From Sphagnum compactum (Eukaryota; Bryophyta; Sphagnopsida; Sphagnales): a stretch of 64,000 bases of DNA. A program made the position numbers and the translations under genes. Below the pieces are notes generated by a model. The model was not told where the DNA came from. It did no database searches and saw nothing but the letters and a program-made list of their open reading frames with translations. The stretch spans positions 2,294,001-2,358,000 of the forward strand of contig OZ234496.1 in NCBI GenBank assembly GCA_965153455.1. The letters are read 5' to 3'. Shown here one piece after another: positions 52,326 through 64,000 of this stretch; position 1 is the first letter of the stretch; every line of letters begins with the position of its first letter.

Positions 52326-54228
52326 CTCAAAAGACACGACTCATCTGGTTAAGTAGCATGAGATCGGGCGTACTTGGAATTAGGAGGTAGCAAGAGAGAA
52401 TATGTGTATACTAGAAGGCCATAATTTTCCCTCGGCACTTTGTTTTCCTGCATTCCCCACTGCAGCTTTTAAAAAAAGAAAAAGTTGTGCGGATATGTGA
52501 GATTAAGTTTGAGTTTATATTTGGTGCATCTTATCATAAAGTGGTTTGACTCTGTCAGCACACCTGAGTTCCTTTGTAGATAGATCAGAATCTCCTTGTT
52601 CACATATCACTGTTTGCATGAACAGAAATTGTGTCGGGAGGTTTATGGTTTTTGAAAGGAACACGATGAATTGACTTGGGCTGGCAATGCCTGGTTCAGA
52701 TCCCTTGGATTGACACTGCCTTATAACTTCCATCTTGCTTTTGTTCTGTTGTGCAAGTATTTCTCATGTCTTTTGAACTTTTGCAGATCAGACTAGATTG
52801 TTTTTGCGGTTTTGGTTTTTGTGACATGCCTAGTCATCATCCCTGGATTTCCAACAGCGCAAGGCTGAGATGTCTTCAGGGAAATTGATTCAAGGTTCCT
52901 TTATGCTCAATTTGATGTACTCGTGGAGAGGAGAAACAGATGTTCAAATGATCCTACAACAATTGTATGGTTATTTTGAAAAAGGTATGTAGGACCTTCA
53001 TGATGTGATTACTGTTTTTTTTGCCCAACAAATCTGGATGCCACAATTTTTTTTGTAAATTTCTCTTTTCAAAATTGTATGTTATTTACATGATGATGGG
53101 GTTCTGTTTGCTGGGGTTTTTCCTTGTCCCGTTGACAAGATTTGAACGTTCATTAGAGAATTGGACTAAAAATCTTGCATTAAAACTATCATAAATGTAG
53201 TCAACTTGAATTGAATGGTAGCAAAGAAGGTGAAGTCATGATCCTGTGAGACTAACATAGTTATTATCTACATGTGTTATTCACTCCAAAGTATGAGTGT
53301 TAAAATTTGTATCAAGTCCCTAATTTGATATGTTGTGGTGTTTTTTTTTGTTGTTTAGAAATTAAGATTGGATTTGATTTTTTGGTTGATTTTATATTTT
53401 TTTAGCCTTTTGTGCTTGTGATCATCATTTACTTTTTTAATTATGATCATAGGTGAGCAACAAGTTTTGAGCTCTAATTGTGTTGTTTTGTGTTTTTGTG
53501 ATGTAGGCGCCTTTTGTAACTTGAGCAACTACTTATAATCACGAGACATTCTTGGTACTTGCTCCTTTGACATTACCACCCTTCCTATTAATTAAGTGCA
53601 TGTTGTAACACGTTTGTCTATCTTTCATATATTTTCATTTGGTTGTAGGTCATGGTAGTGATTTGATTGTCCAACTTTCAATTCATCCCGGATAGTTCAA
53701 GTTTAGTATTGTATAGTAGGAAGCTCAATATTGAACCACTAATTTACGGGTTTTTGAAAAAAAAAATTGGGTTGGAATTATTTAGGTTGGGATAATGTTG
53801 ATAAAAGGGTTTAGACCTAAAAATAGTCTTAATGAACTTCATGAATCCATAGCAACGATCTCAATTTGTACATGAGACAAGTTCTCATGGAAGTGAAATT
53901 CAGACTAGTATATAATGTCAATTTTGTTTTACATTCAAATGTCATATTTTGGGTTTGTTATTTGTTTTCTAACCACAATTATAGACTTTTATTGGTTTGA
54001 TTTATTTTACAATACTTTCATTGTGTTTATTCATTGTTTGCATTTTGTGATTATAAATATGTCGGCCTTGAACTAATCAAAATTAGGAAGGCATTTCAAA
54101 AAAATTAAATATTCTTAGCTACATTTTTTTAATTTCAAGTTTTTTAAGTTCTGGATATGTAAAGTTTTTATTTCAAATTAATTAGTCAAAGTTTTATTTA
54201 ATCGTAAATTTAGAAATCATGAAACAAT
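52326..54228. other. CDKC 3' flank and gene-less AT-rich sequence
   Basis: Begins with the CDKC 3' untranslated region and passes into AT-rich sequence from about 53000. No gene, RNA or repeat recognised. Confidence 0.45.
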
Positions 54229-54623
54229 GGAGTTATCCAAGAAGTCAGGAAAAGACGGCACCCGCACCCTGAGTTTGGTCATACACATGGTGAGATTAAA
54301 AAAAAACCTGCAAATAATGACATTAGCATTCAATGGGGGGGGGAGTGAAACTCAGGAAACCATTAGGGTTTAGGGTTTCCTGAGTTTCACCCTGTCTTTT
54401 TTTTCTTGAGTGCCTCCACTGCTGCTACATAGATTTTCACTGCTCCTACTTGTACAGCTACTATAATTCCTCTCAACGTTGTGCATTGAATGCTGGGATT
54501 CAGCATTTCATACTGAGATTTAATGAAATTTCCTTACTTTGTGGATACCACTAAAAGAGGGGTTAGGGGGTGAAAGGAGGCCCAAAGACAGGATGAAGAG
54601 AGGGTGACTTTACGGATAACTCT
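54229..54623 (+). mobile_element. Copy C of the MITE-like inverted-repeat element
   Basis: 395 bp bounded by terminal inverted repeats: the left end reads GGAGTTATCCAAGAAGTCA, and the right end reads AGAGTTATCCGTAAAGTCA on the complement (15 of 19 match). It shares the interior with copy B (GCCTCCACTGCTGCTACATA, TTTTCACTGCTCCTAC, GGATTCAGCATTTCATACT). It carries an extra inverted pair GTGAAACTCAGGAAACC / GGTTTCCTGAGTTTCAC around a TAGGGTTTAGGG core at 54345-54391. No coding capacity. Confidence 0.78.
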
Positions 54624-55239
54624 AATAGGTTAACATCATTAAATTTTTAAAAAAAGTTTCAGTAGTTAGATGAGCAGAGAAAAGACATTTGACAACATGA
54701 ATGAAGCATTTTAAGCTTCATTCATGTTAGGGTTTTCAGATTTTGTAAAACCCTTTTGAAAATTTGAAAAACTAAATCTTAAACCCTAAACCTTAAATGG
54801 TTTCATGATTGGGGTGCATTGATGCTAAAAGAACGTTGTATATGTTTTGAGAAAAAAATTAACTAATGTGCAAGTCAAGTGGTCAACTCATTAAAAAAAA
54901 CTGTATATAGTTTTGAATTGCATTAATAACATGGTAACATTGTTTGAGTGCGCATAAAACTAAAATACCACATGAACAATTTGTACTTGAGATACTTTGA
55001 AACGCACCCAAGGGCCATAGCTAAAAAAATTACGGTGGCATAACAATGTAACATTAATGGATGTAAAATTGAGTCTTAAGTTAAACAAAAGAAATTGTGG
55101 TACTCAATGCATTAAATCACAAATAAAATTATCAAATGGAGATGTCTTGAAGGACAACTTAAATTCTTTGCACAATCTATGTGAAGATGAAAATAATTTC
55201 AAAAATCAAATAAAAGAAAGATACATGAAAAATGACCTC

Positions 55240-56050
55240 ACATAACATTACTTCTTAGAAAATTGAAAAACATGACCGTTGATTATGAGTTACTGAAATG
55301 GAAACAAACATGCATTTGTATGTGTTTAGAAACAATTTGTGCGTGAAAATCATGGAGTCAAAATATGTTATGCCTCTAATGGGACATCATGGTGAAAAAA
55401 CCACAAGGTTGGTCATAAGCAAATGCTTTTATTTTTTTTGAAAGGAGGATGTGAAACATTATGTGTGTATTTGTGTTAAATCCCAAAGCATTAAATCCAT
55501 GTACAAAAAAATTAAGTTGTATAAATCTTATCCTATTGTGAACGAACCATAGAAAAGTGTTTTCGTGGACTTCATGGTTTGTTTTTGAAATGACAAGGGA
55601 ATGCCATCACGGTGGTGGTGGACCAAATCTCCAAGTTGATCACAGTGGTATCAACAGAACCACTATTTCAACATTTGAAACAAATTAATTGTTCTTTTTT
55701 ATGATTAGGTGAAAAATCATGGTATGTTTTAATTTATTATAAATGATCGAAATGTTCAATTCACGATTTAGTTTGGAACAATTGTTCCAAAATGTTGAAA
55801 TGAAATTGTCATTCAAACATAACTTTACACTCATAAACTAATGAAAAATCTAAAATAATTAATGAAGTGATCAGTCAATATTGTTGCAAATATGTGAAGT
55901 TGATAAAAAATATGGAGGTGACTACTTGCGATTGATAGAATTATGTTATAATTCAACCAAGCCTTCGACAACAAAAATGACACCTTTGTTATAGCTTTCA
56001 AAGTTGAAGCAAGAAGGCCCATAAATCTAGACATCTTTTGAACAAAATGG
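55240..56050 (+). mobile_element. Degenerate Ty3/gypsy integrase fragment
   Basis: Broken plus-strand frames keep integrase order: a zinc-binding-like block near 55385 (GHHGEKTT) followed by the VCVFVLN-type Cys stretch near 55465, then SVFVDFM near 55560 (first catalytic Asp region), NDRNVQFT near 55748 (second Asp region) and a helix with ELCYNSTKPST near 55940. Stops and frameshifts throughout. No LTR found. Family assignment is by motif order. Confidence 0.6.
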
Positions 56051-59000
56051 TGTTGTGATAGTTATAAAGTATCAACAACACAATTTGGACAAAAAGTAAA
56101 CAAATTTTTTCAAAATTAATCAAATTAATTTTAATTTAAAAAAATCTTCAAAACAAAAAGGGATGATTGCATTTTTTATTTGAAATTAACAAAAGTGAAT
56201 TATGACTACTTCATGCATTAGGACCTTCCCATGGGCTCACAAAAATGCAATAGTTTTTTATGGGCATATATATGTACAAGCTTTCAATCAACGAATCCAT
56301 TGTATAACCATCCTATCAACATCCTATGTTTCTATGACATTTCCAAAAACAATTATAATGTCGATGAGCATTCAGAAAACATTATGATGTTTTAAAATAA
56401 AAAAATAAAACCAATGTACCCATATTAAAAAAATAGAAGGACACATCATTTGACCCGCGCCCTTGAATAGTAGCTAAATTCATTAAATGATAATAGCATA
56501 GGAACGAAATGCACTGTGTATACCTTGTTGATTTAGAATGTTATCAAATTGAAATTATACCACATCTCAAACACCATTGTAACACTATGAAAAGTTGTTT
56601 AAAAGGTTTCATTAGTTTCAAAAACAAACATGTATTCCATTGTTTAATTTATATATCAAATGAAATGCTTCCTCTAAAAGATAAATAAAAAATTCTCACT
56701 TCACAAAAGTTAAACCAAGTGATATAAGTTAATTGTAAATCTCTTCTAACATGGTCGTGATAACAATGCTTGAAATTGAATTATCCTTGTGACATCAAAG
56801 TGAATCATATTTTTTAATGTGTTTTTTGGGAACATGTGATGCACATCAACTAACATTCCATCAAAACCCATGTGAACATTCATTTTCATTGAACAATCAA
56901 TGTCCAAATTATGTTTGTATAATGCAAAATACTTGAGTGGAATGTGATAATAGCTTTTAAAAATACATCCTCACATACTTTCATTTCAATCCAAAAGTTT
57001 TCCCAATTCTTTTGTAATTAAATCAATTGCAATCGCATAAACCATGATTGCATGTAGGTTGATAGTATCAAATGTTTCTTCTTTTAAAAACCATTCTTCA
57101 CTTTATTTACCAAAGCCTATTTAATCAAGCCAAAACATGCAAGTTATGTTGGGTTACATGAATTTTATACAGGGTAAGGCCTTGCTATTAGGGATTTACT
57201 ATGTGAGCATTAAGGGCAGAGCCTAAGGTCCACACAATAATTCCCTAACAATGACAATAGGGCCTTACCCTGCATAATAACCAAGGTAATCAATGGTTTT
57301 TTGAAAAATTGTTTCCCTTTCCAAAAAACTCATTTGCTTACATCATGTGCCCTAAGGATCTTACAATCTCACACCCTCCGCCCTAAGGCTCTTTTTGGAA
57401 GCTTGATTATTAAATGTAATCTACACTATAAATGCACTAAAAATTCTCTTTGAGGTTGTTATGCCAAATTGAAATCCTCATTCTTTCATTCAATTTATTT
57501 TTTATTGCGCGTCCTTCACAATCCAAACCCATCATGAACGAACCTTGATTGTTCCTCCTTCACATTTATATGCAAGACATTCATTTCAACAAAGTTGTGT
57601 TAAATTAAAAGGATGCATTTTTGCTCTTTGTCACATTTTCCAACATCATGCACAAATTTGACACTTCATATTTTATATTTTTGACAATAATGTCCAATTT
57701 CAAAAATCACAAAAAAAACTCACAAGTGACTTTCGTGATTGATTATTTGTTGATCATATACTTGAGTGATGTTTTTCATCAAAATGATTGCCTACTCTTT
57801 CACAAAAATCAACAATTTGTGTCTGTTGCTAAAAATGCATATCATCATGATTAATTTTGTTGACTTGCAACACAACACCAATAAATTAAATGAATTCACA
57901 TTATATGACAAAACATCTTGATACACATTGTATTATTCAATAAACAATGGTAACACACATCAAATACATTGAAAAAAACTTACAAACATTTTTGAAAAAA
58001 AATCCTAACAAATAATTAAATGCAAAAGGACTTTGGGATAAGAAAACAACATAATTTGTCCTTCCTTGAGAAAATTAAATTGCAATGACAAAAATATGTT
58101 GAAGCACTAATATATATGGTTTTTTGCATAATCTACCTTATGGTCATCTTTTGTCAATTCCAAATGTAAATTTCAAACATGTGTGTGTGAATATTTTGCC
58201 GAAATTTGGAGTGTAAAGCCATTTAGTCAATTTTGAAAACATTTTTTTATTTTTTATTTTTTATAGTTTATTTTACCTTTTTTTTGGCCTTTTTGTTAAT
58301 TTTCCATCTCTCTCCTTTCTTCTTCTATGAGCATCTTGAAAGATTTTTATGTTAGAATGTTATGTTACTTGATGACATCTTGTTGTTGAAGTGCATATCA
58401 ACATAGTTTCCAAGTTCTTTCTTGCCATAACTCTGTTTTCTTCAAATCATGTTTTTCTATTTGTTTTTGTCCTTTTGTCTTCTTCATGAAACTAAAAGTC
58501 TTTTTTTGCATTAGGTTTCTTGGCATAGAGGTTTGAGCATTGTGTGTGTTCAACCGTCATAGCTTGTATGGGAAGTTTGCTTCTTAAACAAGACAAGCCT
58601 TATGAACTAAGAGTAAAGGGCATGGTTGTTACATTGTTACAATCATGGAGTGGCCTTCTTTTTCCTTTTCTTTTGTGTGCCTTGGTTGGGAGTTTTATAA
58701 AAACCCTACAAGATCCAATTTTACAAATGTAATCATTTTCACTTATTTCACAAAAGTTTCTAAGTGCCTAAATAGGTCCTTGTAAAAGATTACATTGGTG
58801 GTGGTTAAGGACTTGTGTGTTGCCAAGTTTCACAAAAATGATGTTCCCACTTAAGATAGATAGATGGGTTCTTGAAGGCTCCTCAAAAACAATGGAAGTC
58901 ATCAAGCTCTTGGATGATTCAATATTGAATGTTGACACATCTTCTCCCCTTTTGTTATAGTACATTGATTTTTGAAGTTTTTTGATAATCTAGTGCTATT

Positions 59001-61030
59001 GTGAAAGCTAGTTGTAGCACTTGTAGGAGGATATGTTCTACATACTCCCCTAACATTTGATATTCAAGTACTTTGGATTTAGATGCAAGCATGTTGTTGT
59101 TTGTATGCAAATGCTTTTGGTTTTTAAAATTAACTTAGTTCTTGTTAAAGTTTAGACACTTCTTACATTAATTATAGAAAGTGACAATCATATGTATTTT
59201 TTGGAATTGGTTTTTTTTATCTTGATAGTGTTATGAGGAAGAAAAGGTATTCATGAACAAAGGTCATCTTTAACTTTTAAAAAATAAAATACCACAATAG
59301 ATGTTAATGATATTCATTCAAGATTTGTTTGGGTGAAGGCATGTTAATATGCATTATCTCTTTGAAGTTCTAATTTTTTTCCTTTTGAATCTTTTGGGAA
59401 AAAAAATTCTCATATGATTTTTGACTTGTATTTTTCCACAATTTATAATAAATGATGAAATCTAGCGGCCTACAATGAGAATCATGGAGAAGGAAATTTC
59501 ACGTGACATTTTAAATCAACTCTTGCCAATTGATAATATAATACAAAAGAATTGTGTTTCCAAGGATAGAATTCCAAGTTATTACAAAACAAATATACAT
59601 AGCCATTTGGTAATTTCTATAACATCTAGAAGAATCAAATAACAAATGTTGTTAACAAAGCTCAAAAGTTGTTCACATCTTCAGAAACTTATAGTAACAT
59701 AAGAGTACAAATGAAAAGAAGTCATGTACTATCCAAAATTATGAATCCTTGACGATCCACATTTTCAAAATCATTGTTGAAAATGATGGAATTTTATTTT
59801 TTTGGGAAAAGAAAGATTTAGAGGTTCTTATCTAGATAGAATTTGATCAAATATTTTTGCAACATTGTTGTAAATGGTAGACTATTAAAGGTTTATAAAG
59901 ATTTCATAATAAAAATTAGACTTAGGTGCAACTTTTGAGTATGAGCTTGAATTTCATACTAGCCATAAAGATATCCACAATCTTTTATTGGGTTTTCATA
60001 CTATAAATTTTTACAAGCATTTTATATTTTACAAAAGAAATCAATATTGACAGATCACTCTTATTAGATGAGGCTACAAGTTTGGATCATTATTTACCTT
60101 ACTAGTATTTCTCACATTGTTTGTTGGAGTGTTCTATGGTATTGAATCATGACTTATAATGCAAGTAGCTTCTGTATTATGAGTGAGGATATTATTAGTG
60201 TCATTGATATAAGAGATGTAATTATATCACACACTCTTTCTTTCATTAGGTGAATCTTCACTCTAATCTTCCACTTGTGATAGTTGATGGACTTAGTCAA
60301 CTTTTTAGAATTCAACAAGGTAATCTCTTAATGAGTGAGTATTTAGCATGGTTGATTGACAACACTATGTATATGTAACATTGTTGTCATGGAGTCTCAC
60401 TCACACTTTAACGAACCAAAAGGAAATTAAGACAATCCTTTCATTGATATTGGAATTGAGCTCACAATTTTATCTCTCACTCACATGGATGCATTCTACC
60501 TTATGAATACCTTGAATACAATCTAAAAACTTTGAAAAAAAACATCCCTAGACACACTATCAATGTTGGAATGCAACTATTCATATAATAATGTGAAATA
60601 TCATAATGAAATATGAAAAAATAGAAGCCAAAAGTCAAAGATCAAGAAAATTACATAATTTTTACATTATATTGCTAAAGTAGTTAACCTATTAATAAGT
60701 CATACAAGAATACGAGGAGACAATGGACAAATGTGGCGAGCTTTTATGAAAGCTGACTTGCATATATTTGAATTAATTTTTACAGCTTTCTGATGTAGGT
60801 AGTAGATAATCAAAGAGGAATTTGAATTTTCAAGACCCTTTTGGCCTTGGACCCTTGATTCATGTGTAAGCTCCAATTACCTTGTGAAACAAGATGAACA
60901 ATGAATATGATGTCTTTATTGTTGTTGCAATCAGAATTTGGGTTCGAAACCAACTCATGATCATTTAGACCCAATTCTTTTGAAAATCTTGATACTTGCA
61001 CCTATTTATTTGTCTCTCCAAAAGATTATA
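56051..61030. other. AT-rich gene-less stretch
   Basis: No supportable gene. The open stretches at 57621-57854 and 58544-58732 are short and match nothing. One foldback element lies at 57170-57272. Confidence 0.45.
57170..57272. mobile_element. Small foldback (MITE-like) element
   Basis: About 103 bp whose ends are perfect inverted repeats of 12 bp, CAGGGTAAGGCC and GGCCTTACCCTG. The complementarity continues imperfectly inward (TTAGGGAT against AATTCCCTAA, ATGTG against CACAC). CAGGG termini resemble hAT elements, but no 8-bp target-site duplication is evident. Confidence 0.65.
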
Positions 61031-61039
61031 CCCACCCAA

Positions 61040-61490
61040 CATTAGTTTGAACCCACAACCAATTGCAACAACAATGGTTGGATAGTTGGTATGTTTGATG
61101 AAAGGTCAAGAATTTTGCTTGCATATTACCAAGTTAGATTCAAAGTTTGAACCCACAACCAATTTTCACACGAAATGACAACAATGGTTAGGTGGTTTGT
61201 TGGATAATTTCAAAAAAGGTTAAAAGCTTCACCCAAATTTTAAATGGGATTTGAACCCACAACCCAACTTCAACAACAAATGACCGCAATGGTTGGGTGG
61301 GTGGTATGCTTGATAAAATGAAGGTCCAAGCTTTGCACAATTCTTAGCAAGATTTGAACCCACAAACCAATTTCAACAACAAAACAACAACAATGGTTGG
61401 GTGGGTGGCATGTTTGACAACACAAAAGGTTGAGAGATTTGCACACTATTTCTTAGTGAGATTTGAACCCACAACCAGTTGCCAAAACAA
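61040..61490 (-). repeat. Tandem array (about 103-bp unit) carrying a tRNA-type B box
   Basis: Five copies of a unit with TTTGAACCCACAACC, at about 61047, 61146, 61249, 61351 and 61461, each followed by CAACAACAAATGAC-like sequence and AATGGTTGGGTGGGTGG. On the complement the core is GGTTGTGGGTTCAAATC, which fits the internal RNA polymerase III B box. An A box at the usual distance is not clear, and the units do not fold as tRNA by eye. A tRNA-derived SINE that became tandem is the likeliest reading. Confidence 0.65.
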
Positions 61491-61636
61491 CAAACAAACA
61501 AACAACAAAAGATGGGCTTTGAAGTTGGAAGCTTGAAGAACCCTAGGGGCTGGCTTGCTTTCTTGCTTGTGCAATAAATGTGATTTCTCAGCAACAAAAG
61601 TGTTGCCTCTATTGGTGATTGATTGTTGTTTGTGAA

Positions 61637-61665
61637 GAGTAGTAGTAGTAGTAGTAGTAGTAGTA
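61637..61665. repeat. AGT microsatellite
   Basis: Eight or so consecutive AGT units. A GAT run (61837-61850) and CATC/CAAT runs (61727-61755) lie just downstream. Confidence 0.85.
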
Positions 61666-62343
61666 GGTTGTAGCCATAAGACTTGATACTCTGGCCAGAT
61701 TTGGATTTCCAAAAATTGGCCAAACCATCCATCCATCCATCAATCAATCAATCAACCCTCACGCCCATCCCATCTGCCAAAAAAAGTAAAGCAAGTTGTC
61801 AAATCATTGCAACAGATTACAAGATCACGTGTGTGCTGATGATGATGATGGTGGTGATGGTGATAATCAGGAAGTAGTTGTGCCATAAGAATGTCCGGGA
61901 AGCAGAAGCAGCAGCATAAGGCCCTCAAATTGAGGGCAAAAGATTAGGTACACAACAATCAAGCTTTTGCAGCAACTTAAAAAAAGTAGCCTCCCTCTTT
62001 CTCTCTCTCCCTCTTTGTTTTTGTTTTGTGTTTCTTGCTTTTCATTTTTTTGGGTTGTCTCAGAAGTGCAGGATCTTTTTTCTGTTTTGCAAAAATTCAG
62101 GATCATGCAGGATTTGGGGTTGTAATTTTTGTTTGGTATTCTGTTAATGGAGATTGGGGTCAATGCTGCATGTTTTGTTTCTTCTGCAAAAGGGGATTCT
62201 TGACAAATCGATAAAATCTTCTGTCTCATCAGTCCCCATAGATTGATTGATTCACTCCTAGTAGTTGTGAGCTTTTCTAGTAGACCAAAGATTTTTTTTT
62301 CTTTGGGGGGCTTTTTTATGTGTTTTTTGGGAGATTTGGGGAA

Positions 62344-62872
62344 ATGGGTCGTGTGTGTTTGCAGTGGATCCTGAAGGTATCTTCTTTGGGATTTTAAAGA
62401 CTTGATTATGTGATGAGTATTTTGAGTCTGTGACATTTGTTCCTAAAATTGAAATTCTCATTGATTTCTGTGTTTTGTTTATTTGTATGTTTGTTTGTGT
62501 GGAGAATTGTTCTCATTGATCTCTGTTTTTGTTTGTTTGTTTGTTTGTTTATTTTTGCGGAGAATCGTTCAAGAGTTTAGTGTTGTCAGTGGTTTTTTTT
62601 AATCTACCTCCTTCTCGCCAAAAGTAGACTGCTTTCTGTTCTTGTCCTTTTTTTGTGGTTTTGTTGAAGGTTGCATTGTGGTGGGTTTTCTTTCTTTCTT
62701 TCTTTTGGTTTTTCTCAAAGTGGGCTGTGGTTTTTCTTTCATGTTTTTTCAGAAGGTGCAAGAAGGATCTGGTTTCCACCCAGGTCTAGGGGATGATGTT
62801 TGCAGAGGTGTGAAGGGGTTGTTTGTTGAAGAAGAGCTTTTCATCACAGACTCCTCTGAAAACAAAAAGTAA
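62344..62872 (+). other. Possible spliced upstream ORF in the ITPK leader
   Basis: ATG at 62344 opens MGRVCLQWILK, ending exactly at an AAG|GTATCT donor (62376). A pyrimidine-rich TTTTTTCAG acceptor at 62752 leads in the same phase into KVQEGSGFHPGLGDDV and on to a TAA at 62870, 50 codons in all. Both exons lie upstream of the kinase start codon. That this is a leader intron and a translated peptide is inference. Confidence 0.35.
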
Positions 62873-63085
62873 AGAGGACAGAGGAGAGGAGCATGGCAGA
62901 CAGTAATGTTGAGAGGCTTTCACATTAGATGGGAATGATATGATGATGCAGCAGCAGCAGCAGTTATCTCAACAGTTTTCACACAAGGAAAAAAAAAACA
63001 GGGAAAAGTTTTGAGTGTTAGTTTTGGGTGGGTAGTTCCCCAGGGGTTGTGGTTTTGTGAGACTAAAAGTAAAGGAGAAGAAGAG

Positions 63086-64000
63086 ATGTCAGGGGAGGTA
63101 GCATTATTTGAAGTTGGGTATGCATTGGCAGAGAAGAAAATACGGAGTTTTGTGCAACCATCTTTGATTGACCATGCCCGAAGCAAAGGAGTGAACTTGG
63201 TATGTGTAGATACTTGCAAGCCGTTGGAGGAACAAGGACCCTTTGATGCCATCATCCACAAGCTAGCAGGAGAGGAATGGAGCAAGCAGCTCGCAGATTA
63301 TGAAGTCAGACACCCGGGCGTTATCATTGTGGATGCCCCCGAAGCCATTGAGAAGCTTCACAACCGCATTTCCATGTTGCAAGCTGTAGCTCAGGTTCAG
63401 ATCTCCGAAGGTCGTGCAACTTGTGGCATCCCCAACCAATTGGTGGTTGAGAATGCAGAAATGTTGAGCAATGCCAAAGCCATTGCTTGCTTGACATTCC
63501 CTGTTATCGCCAAACCCTTGGTGGCAGATGGAAGTGCAAAATCTCATGCCATGTTTCTCATCTTCAACATCGAAGGGCTTGCAAAACTCAAGCCTCCAAT
63601 GGTGCTTCAAGAGTTTGTCAACCATGGAGGAGTGATCTTCAAAGTGTATGTGGCGGGTGAGTACATCAAATGTGTGAGGCGGATATCTCTTCCAGATGTA
63701 CATGAAGATCAGATCGAGAGTATGGAAGGACCCGTCTCCTTCTCACAAATCTCCAACATGGCTGCTGCTTCAGGTCAGTCTGGGGCTTTGGTTGATGAGA
63801 ATCTTTCAAAAGCCGAGCTCCCACCTGCAAGTTTCATTGCTGATATGGCAAATGGGTTGAGGGAGGCACTTGGATTGCGCCTCTTCAACTTTGATGTCAT
63901 CAGAGATACAAAAGTTGGAAACCATTATCTCATCATAGACATCAACTACTTCCCAGGTTATGCTAAAATGCCAGCATACGAGAATGTTCTCACTGATTTC
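63086..64000 (+). CDS. Inositol-tetrakisphosphate 1-kinase (ITPK), 3' end outside window
   Basis: ATP-grasp kinase that phosphorylates inositol tris/tetrakisphosphates (inositol 1,3,4-trisphosphate 5/6-kinase activity) on the route to phytate and pyrophospho-inositols; cytosolic or nuclear. The 305 codons seen are free of introns. Visible: N-terminal VGYALAEKKIRSFVQPSL, then CGIPNQLVVE, FPVIAKPLVADGSAKSH (nucleotide-binding Lys), MVLQEFVNHGGVIFKVYV (about 172-189, adenine-binding hinge), RRISLPDV, and the metal-binding DINYFPGYAKMP (285-296). Typical family length is about 320-350, so only the last few dozen residues are missing. The start is the first ATG of the frame, MSGEVALFEVGYAL. The leader contains further upstream ATGs. 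Confidence 0.95.
   Translation, partial: MSGEVALFEVGYALAEKKIRSFVQPSLIDHARSKGVNLVCVDTCKPLEEQGPFDAIIHKLAGEEWSKQLADYEVRHPGVIIVDAPEAIEKLHNRISMLQAVAQVQISEGRATCGIPNQLVVENAEMLSNAKAIACLTFPVIAKPLVADGSAKSHAMFLIFNIEGLAKLKPPMVLQEFVNHGGVIFKVYVAGEYIKCVRRISLPDVHEDQIESMEGPVSFSQISNMAAASGQSGALVDENLSKAELPPASFIADMANGLREALGLRLFNFDVIRDTKVGNHYLIIDINYFPGYAKMPAYENVLTDF

Overview
This is nuclear DNA from a land plant. The genes are intron-rich, with GT-AG and some GC-AG introns. They include a plastid-targeted histidine-biosynthesis enzyme, a nuclear-encoded chloroplast ribosomal protein bS6 and a plant C-type cyclin-dependent kinase. TTTAGGG-type (Arabidopsis-type) telomere-like motifs and decayed Ty3/gypsy retrotransposons are also present. 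Long AT-rich gene-poor blocks alternate with gene-bearing blocks. I cannot name the species; a seed-free plant (bryophyte, lycophyte or fern) is a guess, not a demonstrated result.

Layout. 165-2840: decayed prolyl oligopeptidase copy whose introns are still visible, one of them swollen by a GC-richer insertion. 3228-3866: tandem repeat just upstream of plastid ribosomal protein S6 (4133-5753, +). About 8500-14020: AT-rich block without a supportable gene. 14023-14280: first copy of an inverted-repeat element. 15357-24494 (-): large SEN1/UPF1-type helicase gene with micro-exons. 24190-25356: telomere-motif satellite. 25357-25705: second copy of the element. 25706-34511: AT-rich block holding a minus-strand gypsy reverse-transcriptase remnant. 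34512-38961 (-): NIPA-type magnesium transporter, 13 exons resolved. 41640-45109 (-): ATP phosphoribosyltransferase (HISN1), 12 exons resolved. 45977-52325 (+): cyclin-dependent kinase C, 14 exons resolved. 54229-54623: third copy of the element. 55240-56050: gypsy integrase remnant. 57170-57272: small foldback element. 61040-61490: tandem array with a tRNA-type B box. 63086-64000 (+): inositol-tetrakisphosphate kinase, cut by the window end.

The intact genes are housekeeping functions with no shared pathway: plastid translation, RNA/DNA helicase activity, Mg transport, histidine synthesis, transcription elongation and inositol phosphate metabolism. HISN1 and CDKC are divergent and share an 867-bp intergenic region. 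Exon structures were built by hand from splice-site consensus, reading phase and family similarity. For NIPA, HISN1, CDKC, bS6 and most of the helicase every junction keeps the frame. Two junctions of the helicase remain uncertain.

I found no clearly novel multi-gene system. The most unusual things are the helicase gene, whose Walker A and DExx motifs sit on 14-20 nt exons and which uses two GC-AG introns, and several undescribed-looking repeat families.
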